From positions 744,001-808,000 of the forward strand of contig NW_027480548.1 in the NCBI RefSeq assembly GCF_051401765.1: a DNA stretch of 64,000 nt, in the 5' to 3' direction. Shown piece after piece: positions 11,237-24,185 of this stretch (position 1 is the stretch's first letter; each line of letters opens with the position of its first letter). Both the position numbers and the translations under genes were made by a program. Source of the stretch: Calliopsis andreniformis (Eukaryota > Arthropoda > Insecta > Hymenoptera > Andrenidae). The notes beneath the pieces were generated by a model, which saw nothing but the letters and a program-made list of their open reading frames with translations, had not been told where the DNA came from and did not search any database.

Positions 11237-13234
11237 TATTGAGGATTGATGGCTGAGGGTTTTGTCTTGAATATTGAGGATTGAGGATTGAGGATTGAGG
11301 ATAGAGCATTGAGGATTGAAGATTGAGTATTGATGATTGAATATTGTGGATTGAGGATTGAGGTTTGAGGATTGAGGACGAGGGCTGACGGTTGAGGATT
11401 GAGGTTTGAGGATTGAGGATTGTGGATTGAGGACTGAGGATTGAGGATTGAGGATTGAGCATTGAGGATTGAAGATTGATGACTGCGGATTGAGGATTGA
11501 AGATTGAGTATTAAGGATTGAAGATTGGGGATTGAGGATCTAGGATTGGAGATTGATTATTGAGGAATGAAGATAGAGGATTGAGGATTGAGGATTGAGA
11601 ATTGAGAATTGAGGATGAGGACTGAGGGTTGAGGATTGAGGATTGAGGTTTGAGGCATGAGGATTGAGGGTTGAGGATTAAGGATTGAGGATTGAGGATT
11701 GAGTATTGAAGATTGAGTATTGATGCCTGAGGATTGAGGATCGAGGATTGAGGATTGAGGATTGGAGATTGATTATTGAGGATTGAAGATTGAGGATTGA
11801 GGATTGAGGATTGAGAATTGAGATTTGAGAATTAAGTATAAGGTCTGAGGGTTGAGGATTGAGGTTTGAGGAATGAGGATTGAGGGTTGGGGAATGAGGA
11901 TTGAGGATTGAGGATTGAGGATTGAGCATTGAAGACTGAGTATTGATGCCTGAGGATTGAGGATTGAGGATTGATGATTGAGGATCGAGGATTGAAGATT
12001 GAGAATTGAGGATTGAAGATTCAGGATTGAGGATTGAGGATTGAGGATAGAGGATGGAGGATGAGGGCTGAGGATTGAGCATTGAGGATTGAGAAATGAG
12101 GATTGAGGATTGAGGATTGAAATTGGGGATTGGGTATTGAGGATTGAAGAATGAGGATTGAGGAATTAGGATTGAGGTTTGAGGATTCAGGATTGAAGAT
12201 TGAGGATTGGGTATTGAGGATTGAAGAATGAGGATTGAGGATTGAGGATTGAGGATTGAGCATTGAAGATTGAGTGTTGAGGATTGAAGATTGAGGATTG
12301 AGGATTGAGGATTGAGGATTGAAGATTCAGTATTGAGGATTGATGATTGAGGATTGAGTATTGAGGATTGAGGATTCAGGGTTGCAGGTTGAGGATTGAG
12401 GATTGAGGATTGAGGATTGAGGATTGAGGATTGAGGATTGAAGATTGAATATTGATGATTGAATATTGAGGACTGAGGATTGAGGGTTGTGGATTGAGGA
12501 CGAGGACTGAGGGTTGAATATTGATGTTTGAGGTCTGAGGATTAAGGATTGAGGATTGAGAATTGAGGATTGAGGATTGAGGATTGAAGATTGAGGATTG
12601 GCCATTGAGGATTGAAGAATGAGGATTGAGGATTGAGGTTTGAGGATTGAGGATTGCAGATTGAATATTGAGGATTGAAGATTGGGGATTGAGGATCTAG
12701 GATTGGAGGTTGATTATAGAGGATTGAAGAGTGAGAATTGAGGATTGATGATTGAGTATTGACAACTGAGGATGAGGACTGAGAGTTGAGGATTGAGGTT
12801 TGAGGAATGGGGATTGAGGTTTGAGGATTGAGGATTGAGGATTGAGGATTGAGGATTGAGTATTGAAGATTGAGTATTGATGCCTGCGGATTGTGGATTG
12901 GGGATTGAGGATTGAGGATTGAGGATTGAAGGTTGAGGATTGAGAATTGAGTGTTGAGAATTGTTGTTTGAGGACTGAGGATTGAGGATTGAGGATTGAG
13001 GCTTGCGGATTGAGGATTGAGGATTGAAGATTGAGGATTGAGGATTGAGGATGAGGGCTGAGAGTTGAGGATTGAGGTTTGAGGTCTGAGGACTGAGGAT
13101 TGAGGATTGAGAATTGAGGATTGAGGATTGAGGATTGAAGATTGAGGATTGGCGACTGAGTGTTGAGGGTTGAGTGATGAGAATTGATGTTTGTGGATAG
13201 AGATTTGAAGATTGCAGATTGAGTATTGAGTATT

Positions 13235-13294
13235 GAAATGTGTGAATTGATGATATTCTATTGAGGACTGAGAATTGACGGCTGATTGTTGAGG
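13235..13294 (+). repeat. Punctuation cassette B, copy 4
   Basis: Followed by GAGGGCTGAGG instead of GAGGACTGAGG, shared only with copy 6. Confidence 0.9.
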
Positions 13295-14280
13295 GCTGAG
13301 GTCTGAAGATTGAGGATTCAGGATTGTGGATTCAGGATTGAGGTTTGAGGACTGAGAATTGAGGACTGAGTATTGAGAATTGAGGATTGAGGTTTGAGGA
13401 TTGAGGATTGAAGATTGAGAATTGAGGATTGAGGATTGAGGATTGAGGATTGAAGATTGAGGATTGGGCATTGCGGATTGAACATTGAGGATTGAGGATT
13501 GAGGATTGAGGATTGAGGATTGAGGACTGAAGACTGAATATTTATGATTGAAGGTTGAGGATTCAGGATTGAGGGTTGTGGATTGAGGACGAGAAATGAG
13601 GGTTGAGTATTGATGTTTGAGGTCTGGGGATTGAGGATTGAGGATTGAGGATTGAGGATTGAAGGTTGAGGATTGGGTATTGAGGATTGAAGAATGAGGA
13701 TTGAGGATTGAGGATTGAGTATTGAGGATTGAGGATTGAGGATTGAGGATTGAGGATTGAGGATAGAGGATTGAGGATTGCAGATTGAGTATTGATGATT
13801 GAATATTGAGGATTGAGAATTGAGGTTTGAGGATTGAGGATTGATGATTGAGGATTGAGGATTGAGTATTGAAGATTGAGTATTTATGCCTGAGGATTGA
13901 GGACCGAGGATTGAGGATTGAGAATTGAGTATGAGGACTGAGGGTTGAGGATTGAGGTTTGAGGAATGAGGATTGAGGGTTGGGGAATTAGGATTGAGGA
14001 TTGAGAATTGAGGATTGGGGATTGAAAATTGAGTATTGAGGATTGAAGATTGAGGATTGAGGATTGAAGATTGAATATTGATGATTGAAGATTGAGGATT
14101 GAGGATTGAGGATTGAGGATTGAGGTTGAGGATTGAAGATTGAGGATTGGGGATTGAGGATTGACGATTGAGGATTGAGTATTGGGGATTGAGAACTGAG
14201 GATTGAGGATTGAAATTGAGTATTGAGGATTGAAGATTGAGGATTGAGATTTGATTATTGAATATTGTGGATTGAGTATT

Positions 14281-14339
14281 GAACCATGAGTATTCAGAAT
14301 ATTCTATTGAGTATTGAGAATTGAGGATTGATGGTTGAG
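14281..14339 (+). repeat. Punctuation cassette A, copy 6
   Basis: Palindrome at 14296-14305. It is followed by GAATTGAGG instead of TATTGAGG, a difference shared with copy 9, and cassette C comes 633 bases later. Confidence 0.9.
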
Positions 14340-14913
14340 AATTGAGGATTGATGGCTGAGGGTTGTGTCTTGAATATTGAGGATTGAGGATTGAGGATTG
14401 AGGATACAGCATTGAGGATTGAAGATTGAGTATTGATGATTGAATATTCATGATTGAGGATTGAGGTTTGAGGATTGAGGACGAGGACTGACGGTTGAGG
14501 ATTGAGGATTGAGGATTGAGGATTGAGCATTGAGGATTGAAGATTGATGACTGGGGACTGAGGATTGAAGATTGAGTATTAAGGATTGAAGATTCGGGTT
14601 GAGGATCTAGGATTGGAGATTGATTATTGAGGATTGAAGATTGAGGATTGAGGATCGAGGATTGAGAATTGAGAATTGAGGATGAGGACTGAGGGTTGAG
14701 GATTGAGGTTTGAGGCATGAGGGTTGAGGGTTGAGGATTGAGGATTGAGGATTGAGGATTGAGGATTGGGTATTGAGGATTGAAGAATGAGGATTGAGGA
14801 TTGAGGATTGAGGATTGAAGATTGAGTATTGAGGATTGAAGATTGAGGATTGAGGATAGAGGATTGATGATGGAGGATGAGGGCTGAGGGTTGATGTTTG
14901 AGGTTTGAGTATT

Positions 14914-14993
14914 GAATCCTGAGAATTCAGGATATTCTATTGAGTATTGAGAATTGAGGGTTGATGGTTGAGTATTGAGCATTGGGGTTGAGG
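14914..14993 (+). repeat. Punctuation cassette C, copy 1
   Basis: A 7-bp inverted repeat, ATCCTGA (14916-14922) and TCAGGAT (14927-14933), around a GAAT loop, then ATTCTATTGAG, GATGGTTGAG and GAGCATTGGGGTTGAGG. It contains an EcoRI site (GAATTC). Confidence 0.9.
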
Positions 14994-15247
14994 ATCGAGT
15001 ATTGAAGATTGAGGATTGATGATTGAGGATTGAGGATTGAGGATTGAGGATTGAGGATTGAGGATGAGGGCTGAGAGTTGAGGATTGAGGTTTGAGGTCT
15101 GAGGACTGAGGATTGAGGATTGAGAATTGAGGATTGAGGATTGAGGATTGAAGATTGAGGATTGGCGACAGAGTGTTGAGGGTTGAGTGATGAGAATTGA
15201 TGTTTGTGGATAGAGATTTGAAGATTGCAGATTGAGTATTGAGTATT

Positions 15248-15307
15248 GAAATGTGTGAATTGATGATATTCTATTGAGGACTGAGAATTGACGGCTGATT
15301 GTTGAGG
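15248..15307 (+). repeat. Punctuation cassette B, copy 5
   Basis: Offset 5959 from copy 3; 334 bases after cassette C at 14914. Confidence 0.9.
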
Positions 15308-16300
15308 ACTGAGGTCTGAAGATTGAGGATTCAGGATTGTGGATTCAGGATTGAGGTTTGAGGACTGAGAATTGAGGACTGAGTATTGAGAATTGAGGAT
15401 TGAGGTTTGAGGATTGAGGATTGAAGATTGAGAATTGAGGATTGAGGATTGAGGATTGAGGATTGAAGATTGAGGATTGGGCATTGCGGATTGAACATTG
15501 AGGATTGAGGATTGAGGATTGAGGATTGAGGATTGAGGACTGAAGACTGAATATTTATGATTGAAGATTGAGGATTCAGGATTGAGGGTTGTGGATTGAG
15601 GACGAGAACTGAGGGTTGAGTATTGATGTTTGAGGTCTGGGGATTGAGGATTGAGGATTGAGGATTGAGGATTGAAGGTTGAGGATTGGGTATTGAGGAT
15701 TGAAGAATGACGATTGAGGATTGAGGATTGAGTATTGAGGATTGAGGATTGAGGATTGAGGATTGAGGATTGAGGATTGAGGATAGAGGATTGAGGATTG
15801 CAGATTGAGTATTGATGATTGAATATTGAGGATTGAGAATTGAGGTTTGAGGATTGAGGATTGATGATTGAGGATTGAGGATTGAGTATTGAAGATTGAG
15901 TATTTATGCCTGAGGATTGAGGACCGAGGATTGAGGATTGTGAATTGAGTATGAGGACTGAGGGTTGAGGATTGAGGTTTGAGGAATGAGGATTGAGGGT
16001 TGGGGAATGAGGATTGAGGATTGAGAATTGAGGATTGGGGATTGAAGATTGAGTATTGAGGATTGAAGATTGAGGATTGAGGATTGAAGATTGAATATTG
16101 ATGATTGAAGATTGAGGATTGAGGATTGAGGATTGAGGATTGAGGTTGAGGATTGAAGATTGAGGATTGGGGATTGAGGATTGACGATTGAGGATTGAGT
16201 ATTGGGGATTGAGAACTGAGGATTGAGGATTGAAAGTGAGTATTGAGGATTGAAGATTGAGGATTGAGATTTGATTATTGAATATTGTGGATTGAGTATT

Positions 16301-16359
16301 GAACCATGAGTATTCAGAATATTCTATTGAGTATTGAGAATTGAGGATTGATGGTTGAG
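16301..16359 (+). repeat. Punctuation cassette A, copy 7
   Basis: Palindrome at 16316-16325, offset 5966 from copy 4 and 1053 bases after B (one heptamer longer than copy 4). Confidence 0.9.
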
Positions 16360-17143
16360 TATTGAGGATTGATGGCTGAGGGTTGTGTCTTGAATATTGA
16401 GGATTGATGATTGAGGATTGAGGATACAGCATTGAGGATTGAAGATTGAGTATTGATGATTGAATATTCAGGATTGAGGATTGAGGTTTGAGGATTGAGG
16501 ACGAGGACTGACGGTTGAGGATTGAGGATTGAGGATTGAGGATTGAGCATTGAGGACTGAAGATTGATGACTGGGGACTGAGGATTGAAGATTGAGTATT
16601 AAGGATTGAAGATTCGGGTTGAGGATCTAGGATTGGAGATTGATTATTGAGGATTGAGGATTGAGAGTTGAGGATTGAGGATTGAAGATTGAGGATTGGG
16701 TATTGAGGATTGAAGAATGAGGATTGAGGATTGAGGATTCAGGATTGAGGATTGAAGATTGAGTATTGAGGATTGAACATTGAGGATTGAGGATTGAGAA
16801 TTGAGGATTGGGGATTGAAGATTGAGTATTGAGGATTGAAGATTGAGGATTGAGGATTGAGGATTGAGGATTGAGGATTGAAGATTGAGGATTGAGGATT
16901 GAGGATTGAGGATTGAGGATTGAGGATTGAAGATTGAATATTGATGATTGAAGATTGAGGATTGAGGATTGAGGATTGAGGACTGAGGTTGAGGATTGAA
17001 GATTGAGGATTGGGGATTGAGGATTGACGATTGAGGATTGAGTATTGGGGATTGAGAACTGAGGATTGAGGATTGAAATTGAGTATTGAGGATTGAAGAT
17101 TGAGGATTGAGATTTGATTATTGAATATTGTGGATTGAGTATT

Positions 17144-17202
17144 GAACCATGAGTATTCAGAATATTCTATTGAGTATTGAGAATTGAGGATTGATGGTTG
17201 AG
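17144..17202 (+). repeat. Punctuation cassette A, copy 8
   Basis: Palindrome at 17159-17168, offset 5966 from copy 5 but without its GGGTTTTG change, so that change arose after the duplication or was corrected here. Confidence 0.9.
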
Positions 17203-18646
17203 TATTGAGGATTGATGGCTGAGGGTTGTGTCTTGAATATTGAGGATTGAGGATTGAGGATTGAGGATAGAGCATTGAGGATTGAAGATTGAGTATTGAT
17301 GATTGAATATTGTGGATTGAGGATTGAGGTTTGAGGATTGAGGACGAGGGCTGACGGTTGAGGATTGAGGTTTGAGGATTGAGGATTGTGGATTGAGGAC
17401 TGAGGATTGAGGATTGAGGATTGAGCATTGAGGATTGAAGATTGATGACTGCGGATTGAGGATTGAAGATTGAGTATTAAGGATTGAAGATTGGGGATTG
17501 AGGATCTAGGATTGGAGATTGATTATTGAGGAATGAAGATAGAGGATTGAGGATTGAGGATTGAGAATTGAGAATTGAGGATGAGGACTGAGGGTTGAGG
17601 ATTGAGGATTGAGGTTTGAGGCATGAGGATTGAGGGTTGAGGATTAAGGATTGAGGATTGAGGATTGAGTATTGAAGATTGAGTATTGATGCCTGAGGAT
17701 TGAGGATCGAGGATTGAGGATTGAGGATTGGAGATTGATTATTGAGGATTGAAGATTGAGGATTGAGGATTGAGGATTGAGAATTGAGATTTGAGAATTA
17801 AGTATAAGGTCTGAGGGTTGAGGATTGAGGTTTGAGGAATGAGGATTGAGGGTTGGGGAATGAGGATTGAGGATTGAGGATTGAGGATTGAGCATTGAAG
17901 ACTGAGTATTGATGCCTGAGGATTGAGGATTGAGGATTGATGATTGAGGATCGAGGATTGAAGATTGAGAATTGAGGATTGAAGATTGAGGATTGAGGAT
18001 TGAGGATTGAGGATAGAGGATGGAGGATGAGGGCTGAGGATTGAGCATTGAGGATTGAGAAATGAGGATTGAGGATTGAGGATTGAAATTGGGGATTGGG
18101 TATTGAGGATTGAAGAATGAGGATTGAGGAATTAGGATTGAGGTTTGAGGATTCAGGATTGAAGATTGAGGATTGGGTATTGAGGATTGAAGAATGAGGA
18201 TTGAGGATTGAGGATTGAGGATTGAGCATTGAAGATTGAGTGTTGAGGATTGAAGATTGAGGATTGAGGATTGAGGATTGAGGATTGAAGATTCAGTATT
18301 GAGGATTGATGATTGAGGATTGAGTATTGAGGATTGAGGATTCAGGGTTGCAGGTTGAGGATTGAGGATTGAGGATTGAGGATTGAGGATTGAGGATTGA
18401 GGATTGAAGATTGAATATTGATGATTGAATATTGAGGACTGAGGATTGAGGGTTGTGGATTGAGGACGAGGACTGAGGGTTGAATATTGATGTTTGAGGT
18501 CTGAGGATTAAGGATTGAGGATTGAGAATTGAGGATTGAGGATTGAGGATTGAAGATTGAGGATTGGCCATTGAGGATTGAAGAATGAGGATTGAGGATT
18601 GAGGTTTGAGGATTGAGGATTGCAGATTGAATATTGAGGATTGAAG

Positions 18647-19386
18647 ATTGAGGATTGAGGATTGAGGATTGAAGGTTGAGGATTGAGGATTGAGGATTGA
18701 GGATTGAGGATTGAAGATTGAGTATTGAGGATTGAAGGTTGAGGATTGAGGATTGAGTACTGATGATTGAGGATTGAGGATTGAGGATAGAAGATTGAGG
18801 ATTGATGATTGAGGATTGAGAATTGAGAATTGAGGATGAGGGCTGAGGGTTGAGGATTGAGGTTTGGGAATTGGGGATTGAGGATTGAGGATTGAGGATT
18901 GAGGATTGAGGATTGAGGATTGAGGATTGAGGATTGAGGATTGAGTATTGAAGATTGAGTATTGATCACTGAGGATTGAGGATTGAGGATTGAGGATTGA
19001 GGATTGAAGATTGAATATTGAGGATATAAGATTGAGGATTCGTGATTGAGGATTGAGGATGGAGGATGAGGGCTGAGGGTAGAGGGTTGAGGTTTGAGGA
19101 CAGAGGACTGAGGATTGAGGTTTGAGAATTGAGGATTGAGGATTGAGGATTGAAGATTGAGGATTGGGTATTGAGTATTGAAGAATGAGGATTGAGGATT
19201 GAGGATTGAGGATTGAGGATTGAGGATTGAGGGTTGAAGATTGAGTATTGAGGAGTGAAGATTGACGATTGAGGATTAAGGATTGAGGATTGAGGATTGA
19301 GGATTGAGGATTGAAGATTGAGTATTGGGGATTGAAGATTGACGATTGAGAATTAAGGATTGAAGATTGAGGATTAAGGATTGAAG
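18647..19386 (+). repeat. Segment of about 740 bp absent from the sister unit
   Basis: 12661 corresponds to 18627 (offset 5966), but 12675 corresponds to 19381 (offset 6706). The sister unit therefore lacks exactly 740 bases, joined within a shared GGATTGAAGATTG stretch. The segment contains GGATATAAG at 19022 and resembles 8.1-8.7 kb, which favours loss from unit 1. 740 is not a multiple of seven. Edges can slide within the shared heptamers. Confidence 0.82.
18880..18942 (+). repeat. Longest-class perfect run, nine GAGGATT units
   Basis: Nine uninterrupted copies (63 bases) between a GGGGATT and a GAGTATT. The equivalent site in related copies has eight units (1999-2054 and 5207-5262). Confidence 0.9.
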
Positions 19387-19940
19387 ATTGGGGATTGAGG
19401 ATCTAGGATTGGAGGTTGATTATAGAGGATTGAAGAGTGAGAATTGAGGATTGATGATTGAGTATTGACAACTGAGGATGAGGACTGAGAGTTGAGGATT
19501 GAGGTTTGAGGAATGGGGATTGAGGTTTGAGGATTGAGGATTGAGGATTGAGGATTGAGGATTGAGTATTGAAGATTGAGTATTGATGCCTGCGGATTGT
19601 GGATTGGGGATTGAGGATTGAGGATTGAGGATTGAAGGTTGAGGATTGAGAATTGAGTGTTGAGGATTGTTGTTTGAGGACTGAGGATTGAGGATTGAGG
19701 ATTGAGGCTTGCGGATTGAGGATTGAGGATTGAAGATTGAGGATTGAGGATTGAGGATGAGGGCTGAGAGTTGAGGATTGAGGTTTGAGGTCTGAGGACT
19801 GAGGATTGAGGATTGAGAATTGAGGATTGAGGATTGAGGATTGAAGATTGAGGATTGGCGACTGAGTGTTGAGGGTTGAGTGATGAGAATTGATGTTTGT
19901 GGATAGAGATTTGAAGATTGCAGATTGAGTATTGAGTATT

Positions 19941-20000
19941 GAAATGTGTGAATTGATGATATTCTATTGAGGACTGAGAATTGACGGCTGATTGTTGAGG
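19941..20000 (+). repeat. Punctuation cassette B, copy 6
   Basis: Offset 6706 from copy 4, with the same GAGGGCTGAGG flank. Confidence 0.9.
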
Positions 20001-20986
20001 GCTGAGGTCTGAAGATTGAGGATTCAGGATTGTGGATTCAGGATTGAGGTTTGAGGACTGAGAATTGAGGACTGAGTATTGAGAATTGAGGATTGAGGTT
20101 TGAGGATTGAGGATTGAAGATTGAGAATTGAGGATTGAGGATTGAGGATTGAGGATTGAAGATTGAGGATTGGGCATTGCGGATTGAACATTGAGGATTG
20201 AGGATTGAGGATTGAGGATTGAGGATTGAGGACTGAAGACTGAATATTTATGATTGAAGGTTGAGGATTCAGGATTGAGGGTTGTGGATTGAGGACGAGA
20301 AATGAGGGTTGAGTATTGATGTTTGAGGTCTGGGGATTGAGGATTGAGGATTGAGGATTGAGGATTGAAGGTTGAGGATTGGGTATTGAGGATTGAAGAA
20401 TGAGGATTGAGGATTGAGGATTGAGTATTGAGGATTGAGGATTGAGGATTGAGGATTGAGGATTGAGGATAGAGGATTGAGGATTGCAGATTGAGTATTG
20501 ATGATTGAATATTGAGGATTGAGAATTGAGGTTTGAGGATTGAGGATTGATGATTGAGGATTGAGGATTGAGTATTGAAGATTGAGTATTTATGCCTGAG
20601 GATTGAGGACCGAGGATTGAGGATTGAGAATTGAGTATGAGGACTGAGGGTTGAGGATTGAGGTTTGAGGAATGAGGATTGAGGGTTGGGGAATTAGGAT
20701 TGAGGATTGAGAATTGAGGATTGGGGATTGAAAATTGAGTATTGAGGATTGAAGATTGAGGATTGAGGATTGAAGATTGAATATTGATGATTGAAGATTG
20801 AGGATTGAGGATTGAGGATTGAGGATTGAGGTTGAGGATTGAAGATTGAGGATTGGGGATTGAGGATTGACGATTGAGGATTGAGTATTGGGGATTGAGA
20901 ACTGAGGATTGAGGATTGAAATTGAGTATTGAGGATTGAAGATTGAGGATTGAGATTTGATTATTGAATATTGTGGATTGAGTATT

Positions 20987-21045
20987 GAACCATGAGTATT
21001 CAGAATATTCTATTGAGTATTGAGAATTGAGGATTGATGGTTGAG
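20987..21045 (+). repeat. Punctuation cassette A, copy 9
   Basis: Palindrome at 21002-21011, offset 6706 from copy 6, with the same flank variant. It is the last A in the window. Confidence 0.9.
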
Positions 21046-21619
21046 AATTGAGGATTGATGGCTGAGGGTTGTGTCTTGAATATTGAGGATTGAGGATTGA
21101 GGATTGAGGATACAGCATTGAGGATTGAAGATTGAGTATTGATGATTGAATATTCATGATTGAGGATTGAGGTTTGAGGATTGAGGACGAGGACTGACGG
21201 TTGAGGATTGAGGATTGAGGATTGAGGATTGAGCATTGAGGATTGAAGATTGATGACTGGGGACTGAGGATTGAAGATTGAGTATTAAGGATTGAAGATT
21301 CGGGTTGAGGATCTAGGATTGGAGATTGATTATTGAGGATTGAAGATTGAGGATTGAGGATCGAGGATTGAGAATTGAGAATTGAGGATGAGGACTGAGG
21401 GTTGAGGATTGAGGTTTGAGGCATGAGGGTTGAGGGTTGAGGATTGAGGATTGAGGATTGAGGATTGAGGATTGGGTATTGAGGATTGAAGAATGAGGAT
21501 TGAGGATTGAGGATTGAGGATTGAAGATTGAGTATTGAGGATTGAAGATTGAGGATTGAGGATAGAGGATTGATGATGGAGGATGAGGGCTGAGGGTTGA
21601 TGTTTGAGGTTTGAGTATT

Positions 21620-21699
21620 GAATCCTGAGAATTCAGGATATTCTATTGAGTATTGAGAATTGAGGGTTGATGGTTGAGTATTGAGCATTGGGGTTGAGG
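21620..21699 (+). repeat. Punctuation cassette C, copy 2
   Basis: Offset 6706 from copy 1, with the full 7-bp stem. Cassette D follows at 468 bases, one heptamer shorter than the usual 475. Confidence 0.9.
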
Positions 21700-22087
21700 A
21701 TCGAGTATTGAAGATTGAGGATTGATGATTGAGGATTGAGGATTGAGGATTGAGGATTGAGTATTGAGTATTGAAGATTGAGGATTGATGATAGAGGATT
21801 GAGGATTGAGCATTGAGGTTTGAGAACTGAGGACTGAGTATTGAGGATTGAGGATTGAGGATTGAGGACTGAGGATTGAAGATTGAGGATTGGGGACTGA
21901 GGATTGAATATTCAGGTCTGAGGATTGAGGATTGAGGATTGATGATTGAAGATTCATTATTGAGGATTGAAGGTTGAGGATTGAGGATTGAGGATTGAAG
22001 ATTGAGGACTGAGTGTTGATGGTTTAGTGATGAGAATTGATATTTGTGGATTGAGATTTGAAGAGTGAAGAATGGGGATTGAGTATT

Positions 22088-22161
22088 GAAAACTGTGAAT
22101 TGAGGATATTCTATTGAGGACTGATGATTGACAATTGATTTAAGAGGACTAAGGGCTGATG
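22088..22161 (+). repeat. Punctuation cassette D, copy 1
   Basis: Begins GAAAACTGTGAATTGAGG, then ATATTCTATTGAGGACTG, GACAATTGATTTAAGAGG. Ends GACTAAGGGCTGATG where other copies have GACTGAGGGCTGAAG. It is the last core before a 9.4-kb gap. Confidence 0.9.
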
Positions 22162-23119
22162 ATTGAGGATTCGGGATTGAGGATTAGGGATTGAGGTTTG
22201 AGGACTGAGGATTGAGGGTTGAGGGTTCAGGATTGAGGATTGACGCTTGAGGATTGAGGATTGAAGATTGACGATTGGGTATTGAGGATTGAACATTGAG
22301 GATTGAGGATTGAGGATTGAAGGTTGAATATTGATGAATGAAGATTGACGATTGATGATTGAGTATTGAAGATTGAGGATTGATGATTGAGGATTGAGGA
22401 TTGGGGATTGAGGATTCAGGAATGAGTATTGAATGTTGATGATTGAGGATTGAGGATTGAGGATTGAGGATTGAGGATTGAAGATTGAGTATTGATGATT
22501 GAATATTGAGGATTGAGGATTGGGGTTTGTGGATTGAGGACGAGGACTGACGGTAGAGGATTGAGGTTTGAGGATTGAGGATTGAGGACTGAGGATTGAG
22601 GATGAGGGCTGTGGGTCGGAGACTGAGGTTTGACGACTGAGGACTGAGGATTGAGGATTGACAATTGAGGACTGATGATTGAGGATTGAAGATTGAGGAT
22701 TGGGTATTGAGGATTGAAGAATGAGGATTGAGGATTGAGGATTGAGGATTGCGGATTGAGGACCTAGGATAGGAGATTGATTATTGAGGATTGATGATTG
22801 GGGATTGAGGATTGAGTATTGAGGGTCTAGTATTGGTAATCGATTATTGAGGATTGAGGTTTGAGGTCTGAGGACTGAGGATTGAGGATTGAGGATTGAG
22901 AATTGAGAATTGAGGATGAGGACTGAGGGTTGAGGATTGAGGATTGAGGTTTGAGGCATGAGGATTGAGGGTTGAGGATTGAGGATTGAGGATTGAGGAT
23001 TGAGTATTGAAGATTGAGTATTGATGCCTGAGGATTGAGGATCGAGGATTCAGGATTGAGGATTGGAGATTGATTATTGAGGATTGAAGATTGAGGATTG
23101 AGGATTGAGGATTGAGAAT

Positions 23120-23440
23120 TGAGAATTGAGAATTCAGTATGAGGTCTGAGGGTTGAGGATTGAGGTTTGAGGAATGAGGATTGAGGGTTGGGGAATGAGG
23201 ATTGAGGATTGAGGATTGAGGATTGAGCATTGAAGATTGAGTGTTGAGGATTGAAGATTGAGGATTGAGGATTGAGGATTGAGGAACGAGGATTGAGGAT
23301 TGAGGATTGAGGACTAAGGATTGACGATTGAGTATTGAAGATTGAGGATTGATGACTGAGGATTGACGACTGAGAATTGAGGATTGAGGATGATGATTGA
23401 AGATTGAGTATTGAGGATTGAATATTGAGGATTGAGGATT
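23120..23440 (+). repeat. Local duplication, copy 1 (offset 745)
   Basis: The stretch beginning AATTCAGTATGAGGTCTGAG at 23131 recurs at 23876 with the same following variants to about 23,440 and 24,185. Confidence 0.8.
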
Positions 23441-23864
23441 GAGGATTGAGGAATGAGGATTGAAGATTGAGTATTGAGGATTGAAGATGGAGGATAGAGG
23501 ATTGAGTACTGAGGAAGGAGGATGAGGGCTGAGGGTTAAGGATTGAGGATTGAGAAATGAGGATTGAGGATTGAGGATTGAAATTGAGGATTGGGTATTG
23601 AGGATTGAAGAATGAGGATTGAGCAATTAGGATTGAGGATTGAGGATTGAGGATTGAAGATTGAGGATTGGGTATTGAGCATTGAAGAATGAGGATTTAG
23701 GATTGAGGATTGAGGATTGAGGATTGAAGATTGAGTGTTGAGGATTGAAGATTGAGTATTGAGGATTGAGCATTGAGGATTGAGGATTGAAGATTGAGTA
23801 TTGAGGATTGAAGATTGAGGATTGAGTATTGAGGATTGAGGATTCAGGGTTGAAGATTGAGGAT

Positions 23865-24185
23865 TGAGAATTGAGAATTCAGTATGAGGTCTGAGGGTTG
23901 AGGATTGAGGTTTGAGGAATGAGGATTGAGGGTTGGGGAATGAGGATTGAGGATTGAGGATTGAGGATTGAGCATTGAAGATTGAGTGTTGAGGATTGAA
24001 GATTGAGGATTGAGGATTGAGGATTGAGGAACGAGGATTGAGGATTGAGGATTGAGGACTAAGGATTGACGATTGAGTATTGAAGATTGAGGATTGATGA
24101 CTGAGGATTGACGACTGAGAATTGAGGATTGAGGATGATGATTGAAGATTGAGTATTGAGGATTGAATATTGAGGATTGAGGATT
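23865..24185 (+). repeat. Local duplication, copy 2 (offset 745)
   Basis: Partner of 23120-23440. Past about 24,185 it continues into a different variant series. Confidence 0.8.

Larger units (their letters stand above)
9101..15060 (+). repeat. HOR unit 1 of a tandem pair, about 5.96 kb
   Basis: The unit holds cassettes B, A, A, B, A, C in that order (9289, 10335, 11178, 13235, 14281, 14914). The next unit repeats the same order. Offsets are 5959 near the start, 5966 after one extra heptamer in the second copy, and 6706 after about 12,675, because unit 2 has 740 more bases. Confidence 0.87.
15061..21760 (+). repeat. HOR unit 2 of the tandem pair, about 6.7 kb
   Basis: Cassettes B, A, A, B, A, C occur at 15248, 16301, 17144, 19941, 20987 and 21620, which repeats unit 1. 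The A-to-A spacing (843) and A-to-C spacing (633) are identical in the two units. The head junction near 15,060 joins the end of a cassette C region to sequence like 9,102. Confidence 0.87.

Noticed and set aside
14916..14933. Rho-independent terminator at the cassette C hairpin
   Set aside because: The stem is only seven pairs and is followed by ATTCTATTGAG rather than a T tract; there is no gene to terminate.
13318..14982. 554-residue - strand frame and its copy at 20024-21688
   Set aside because: Repeat translation again; the pair exists because the DNA block is duplicated at offset 6706, not because a protein is conserved.
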